Part shown: positions 62,301 through 64,000 of the stretch, piece after piece
Numbering within the stretch: the stretch's first letter is position 1
Layout of the letters: each line of letters opens with the position of its first letter
From: Catenulispora sp. EB89
GTDB lineage: Bacteria > Actinomycetota > Actinomycetes > Streptomycetales > Catenulisporaceae
NCBI RefSeq assembly: GCF_041261445.1
Contig: NZ_JBGCCU010000003.1
Location: 580,998-644,997 of the forward strand
DNA length: 64,000 nucleotides
Direction: 5' to 3'
Position numbers and translations under genes: made by a program
The notes under the pieces: generated by a model
Told to the model about the DNA's origin: nothing
What the model saw: only the letters and a program-made list of their open reading frames with translations
Database searches by the model: none

Positions 62301-62699
62301 GGATACCCCGGTACTCGATGGACCTCTAGCCGCCAGAGTCAGTGGAATCCCCGACGTTGAGGCCGCCGAGGTCAGGCCGTCGTCTCCGCCCTGCAAAGCA
62401 CCAGCCACCGTACGGTGCGTCACCGCGACGTCGGATTCCCTAGCCGCCGGCCAGGTTCCAGCCACCTGCAAAGCAGGCATTGGAGCAGGACCAGCCGCCT
62501 TCTGCAGCGGAAAGGGATGCGCCGACGCCCGCTTGATATCAGGCATCGCAGGTCGTTTCGCTGTCGACGCCGTCGATGCGGCCGCGACCCCGACACCGGA
62601 CCCCACGACGAAGCTCGCGATCGTCGCACCTGCGACAGCGGTCCCGACAATCCGGCGGAACACCGTCGACACAGCAAAAGACACAACGCATCCACGCAT
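56328..62699 (-). CDS. Secreted RHS/YD-repeat polymorphic toxin
   Basis: About 2123 aa. ATG 62699 is followed by a signal peptide (IVGTAVAGATIASFVVGSG; AAAS cleavage region), an Ala/Pro linker, an extracellular N-terminal region ending PSWIGEGWDYSPGSVERSY, many YD repeats (TYDALGRMTQLW, SYDGMGNPMAQY, TYDAFGRPVEVAG, TYDSLDRLNAAW) and the RHS core closure RFISVDPQLDANDPQSLTGY...ATGSDPSG. The final ~205 aa form a variable tip (YVYRIDVSQLEDIGFSPYAD; GHVSWYPKLGGMPSDE; VDPPSFCSMVPNAPSCH), presumably the toxin, of unidentified class. The open frame extends to 62909, but the secretory start fits 62699. The gene is high-GC except for the tip. Confidence 0.88.
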   Translation of the reverse strand: MRGCVVSFAVSTVFRRIVGTAVAGATIASFVVGSGVGVAAASTASTAKRPAMPDIKRASAHPFPLQKAAGPAPMPALQVAGTWPAARESDVAVTHRTVAGALQGGDDGLTSAASTSGIPLTLAARGPSSTGVSDAAGNGAVEPSVQVRMADHATALKAGVDGVLFTVVPPPGAQPFGATAVVDYSGFAGAAGADYGSRLRLVQLPACALTTPQVAACQVQKPIAGGRNYASGHKLTADVSVGSGADAFGGSSGHRISLARTDVTASVAATPLVLAATAGSSGTNGDFTATSLSPSGSWSAGGASGAFTWSYPIAVPPVAAGSAPSVALSYDSGSLDGETATTNNQPSWIGEGWDYSPGSVERSYRPCSTFTDLPAASQTSDNCWAGQILTLSLKGKSNALVWDPVTQQVKLQSDDGSRIQRLTGANNGALGGEYWKVTTPDGTQYFFGRGGGPGQTTQGGTNSTWTEPVFGAHSGDPCYSSSGFSSSVCTQAWRWNLDYVEDAHGNGTMYYYTPETNYYGKNGSTTGVAYTRGGYLNKIDYGLRDENGSVYGPATPDQILFTVGERCIPGTPSGNTCADSQFTTSNSSYWPDVPIDQSCASGATCNVNGPTFWSREMLTNITTRYWNGSAYVKVDSYDLGHQFPNGGDPALWLSSITRTGYAADGSSIAMPTITTKGQLLANRVPNYNSLPPMLHWRLTDLFGDTGAVTSISYSTGCSSTTIPSDASTNTSQCMPVYWTPTGYSAPIFDWFDKYVVTKVTTRDPSALTAAEVTSYAYVGPAAWHFDDNEVVKPANRTYGQFRGYGEVDVKTGDPDAHEQLTKTATFYYRGMNGDTLPGGKTRSASISNSLGETTTDDYRYLDSPYETDVFNGDGGARVSATLTDYTVAATTATRPRTGLPSLTADLVRTARTRKLTDLATGTYQTATTTSAYDGLGRVIASDASGDNVPEVCTTTAYADNTALWIRDMPSEVIASQQACPPAGTAQSAVVADTRTFYDGSVTLGQLAGPGNATRTDVLNNSNGAAAAFFTKSSSGYDTSGRVTSSVDALGRTTGTVYTPSDGGVLTQIAVTNPASQTVTTVDNPDRGTIASSTDVAGHVTSATYDALGRMTQLWKPGRVQGTNTPNETYSYLIQTNGPEAVTGNVLVDYGTGTAYATTVKLSDSLGRLVQTQTATEGGGSQVSDTFYDGHGWTVATNDHYLISPAPSTTVQYVAVNAVDARTVNTYDGTGRVTLASKYKLGNATQTTQTIYGGDRTTVIPPTGGVTTTTVKDVRGQISELDQYTVAPTVNGNFVSGGFYQPTTYSYDALGRQTTLSSSGSTWSSTLDMLGNKLSRNDPDTGVSSTQYDLDGEVTSTTDARGQILAYTYDILGRKTAEFSGSTTGTKLASWTWDTLQAGKLSNETRYTTAGNYVTGTSSYDGMGNPMAQYVTLPFQETGMKGTWTTGYSYSSTGLELSIGPAPVAGVPGETITNTYDAFGRPVEVAGTSVTASQNMNGYGLPGQITYGGGASNNVWRSFTYDVQTLKVTDDNVTAQLATPQVNDTQYSYDPSGQITQINDTEGPKGISPIDDQCFTYDSLDRLNAAWSATDACAAGPNNGAGGNIGGPNPYWLSWTFNANGTRASQTTHALPGATGGDTTTNYSYNTGGTHSLAATTTSGPNGTTGASYNYDQSGDTSSRPDVTGTQNQTLNWDADGHLAKDTAAAGTTTWVYDADGNQIVRHDPGSMTLYLPGQEITRTANGTLSAVRYYTLSGTVVGEGGGQAATTEYLIGDQHGTGEIAINTSTLAVTRRAFDPYGNARGAATGGAWPDRHGFIDKPTSTTTGLTDVGARKYDATAGRFISVDPQLDANDPQSLTGYAYSDNTPATGSDPSGLMRELMNDESDSSGDTSSPSDYVYITGNATVPKPSWRIGREFDVDTDGTVFPQDPGLPDFKGLSTFADPAAALASTNGKYVYRIDVSQLEDIGFSPYADGGTSPDLNAGHVSWYPKLGGMPSDELATQISKITGERVTLSDGTPMTRANMGDGDWTASALRAQANVQSAYEARQAAKAAAAAKEAADQGVKGGRDADPADEVGGSRLGTASDMLGRVGGPIDLITMIVDPPSFCSMVPNAPSCHPVQNG

Positions 62700-62979
62700 G
62701 CCGATACCCCACCCGATGACGAGACGACCTGAATACGAACATGTATACGCGCCGCCTGGAGACGATACAGACCGCTGATCAACCTGAATAGAAGGCCTCG
62801 CTGTCCTAATGCGGTCAAGGATCGCGCTCGCACGCCACCGGTGAATACCCATTGAGCACGTTCGAGCCATGCCGCTAGCGTGTGCGAACGCTACGGGCAG
62901 CGTGCCCACCGTAATCAGATATTCGTCGGGATCCCCGACAATGTGCGAAACCTGTCATCCTGTTTCTATCGGAGGCTTC

Positions 62980-64000
62980 ATGACCGTGCCCCCGGGCGCT
63001 TCCTCAAGACGCTCACAGCACCCAAGGAATCGAAAGCGACTGACCGCGGGCATCGCGGCCGCGGCGACCGCCCTGATCGTCGCAACGCCGGCGCCGGCCT
63101 CCGCCGGGACGACGCCCGGCCCGTCGGAATCGACGTCTTCCTCGACGTCTTCCTCAACTACGTCGACAACGGCCCCCTCGTCGCCATCGAAGACTCAAGG
63201 CTCGACAACACCGCCGAAGAAGCCCTCGAAACCGACGAAGGACTCGGCAGCACCGCCTGCGGCCGCCGACGCTTCGACGACCGCGCAGGAGACCGGCACC
63301 GCCACCGAAGTCACGGCGCTGACGACCGAGACCCAGAAGATCGTCGCGAACCCCGACGGGACGTTCACCGCGACCACCGACTCCAGTCCGGTCCGGGTCA
63401 AGAAGAGCGGCGCCTGGACTCCCATCGACGCCACCCTGGTGACGAACGCCGACGGTTCACTGTCCCCGAAGGCGTCGTTGGGCCAGGTGACGTTCTCGCC
63501 CGGGGGCACCGGCCCGGCCGTCACCCTCGGCAGCGCCGACGGCAGCAAGACGGTCTCGGTGTCGCTGCCGGAAACCCTTCCGGCGCCCCAGGTCTCCGGC
63601 GACGTCGCGCTGTACCCGAACGTGCTACCTGGCGTCGACCTGCGGCTGGCCGCCAACGGCGTGTCCTACACCGAAGTCCTGGTCGTCCATGACGCCAAGG
63701 CCGCGGCCGACCCCGGGCTGTCCGATCTCAGCATGCACATGCACGCCACGGGCGTCTCCCTCAGCCTGGACTCGGACGAGAACCTCCAGGGCACGGACGC
63801 CGGCGGCAACGCGGTCTTCTCAGCGCCCCAGCCGATCATGTGGGACTCCCACCCGGACCAGCACGCCGGCCCGACACCGACGGCCGACGATCCCGGCTCC
63901 GGCTTCGTCACGAAGCTGCCGACCAGCCTGACCGCGGCCGCCCCGACCGGCGCCGCCACGAAGGCCGCCAGCAACACGCTGACCAGCGACGACACCATCA
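62980..64000 (+). CDS. Large secreted protein, N-terminal part (runs off window)
   Basis: ATG 62980 with GGAGG seven bases before; the frame stays open to the window end (340 codons). A signal peptide (LTAGIAAAATALIVATPAPASA) is followed by a Ser/Thr/Pro linker, then a beta-rich domain (VRVKKSGAWTPIDATLVTN; FSPGGTGPAVTLGSADG; LYPNVLPGVDLRLAANGVSY) that resembles the N-terminus of actinobacterial LamG/DNRLRE-YD large exported proteins. It is divergent from the RHS toxin, so the two may share a promoter region at 62700-62979. The C-terminus and any toxin tip are unseen. Confidence 0.75.
   Translation, partial: MTVPPGASSRRSQHPRNRKRLTAGIAAAATALIVATPAPASAGTTPGPSESTSSSTSSSTTSTTAPSSPSKTQGSTTPPKKPSKPTKDSAAPPAAADASTTAQETGTATEVTALTTETQKIVANPDGTFTATTDSSPVRVKKSGAWTPIDATLVTNADGSLSPKASLGQVTFSPGGTGPAVTLGSADGSKTVSVSLPETLPAPQVSGDVALYPNVLPGVDLRLAANGVSYTEVLVVHDAKAAADPGLSDLSMHMHATGVSLSLDSDENLQGTDAGGNAVFSAPQPIMWDSHPDQHAGPTPTADDPGSGFVTKLPTSLTAAAPTGAATKAASNTLTSDDTI

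Overview
The window is high-GC DNA from a filamentous actinobacterium (Streptomyces- or Catenulispora-like). The evidence is the lipA / DUF4191 / RDD / glnA core block, heavy GTG-start use, a BTAD regulator, XRE-TPR regulators, a DUF2637 (SpdB-like) protein and an actinobacterial Tad locus. Species cannot be read from the sequence. Very high GC3 makes many long antisense ORFs, which are left out.

Layout. 1-4.6 kb: conserved core with partial lipA, a small ORF, a DUF4191 membrane protein, an RDD membrane protein, glnA and strong hairpin terminators. 4.9-7.5 kb: integration scar with a small excisionase-like gene, a tyrosine integrase, an isolated 3' half of a tRNA-Lys gene (probable att site), two phased palindromes and the C-terminal half of a second, dead integrase. 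7.7-12.8 kb: a nuclease island lying between the two halves of that dead integrase. It holds an 817-aa zinc-ribbon/PD-(D/E)xK protein, a modified-base-reader-like plus HNH gene broken by a 1-nt frameshift, and another PD-(D/E)xK protein. 13-16.9 kb: a 1100-aa TPR-CHAT (caspase-like) protein and a small beta-trefoil-like protein. 17.4-27.6 kb: a complete Tad (Flp pilus) operon on the minus strand (lipoprotein, secreted protein, CpaB, TadZ, TadA, TadB, TadC, pilin, two TadE, TadG-like) ending in a membrane protein that carries both LysM and a BTAD-type transcription-factor domain.

27.8-36.9 kb: regulators and enzymes, including a 5-FTHF cyclo-ligase-like protein, two HTH regulators, a resolvase-domain protein, an RsbW-like ATPase, and a probable RiPP locus (48-aa peptide plus asparagine-synthetase-type cyclase) flanked by GNAT and APH-type enzymes. 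37-51.2 kb: a conjugative module with SpdB-like protein, small unknown genes, NlpC/P60 hydrolase, replication-relaxation protein, VirD4/TraD, VirB4, PrgI-like, TrbL/VirB6, VirB2-like pilin and a sigma-like regulator. A GTGAAAC motif cluster follows. No relaxase was recognised. 51.7-64 kb: a methyltransferase-like protein, then a polymorphic-toxin locus. On the minus strand this runs: secreted RHS/YD-repeat toxin (2123 aa), candidate immunity gene, decayed ISL3-type transposase, decayed orphan deaminase-toxin C-terminus, intact candidate immunity gene. A divergent secreted protein runs off the right edge.

The strongest leads are the nuclease island splitting an integrase, the HAE/CxxC deaminase cassette with its immunity gene and a 25-bp duplication at their junction, the peptide/cyclase pair with no visible leader peptidase, and the CHAT protein next to a trefoil inhibitor-like protein.
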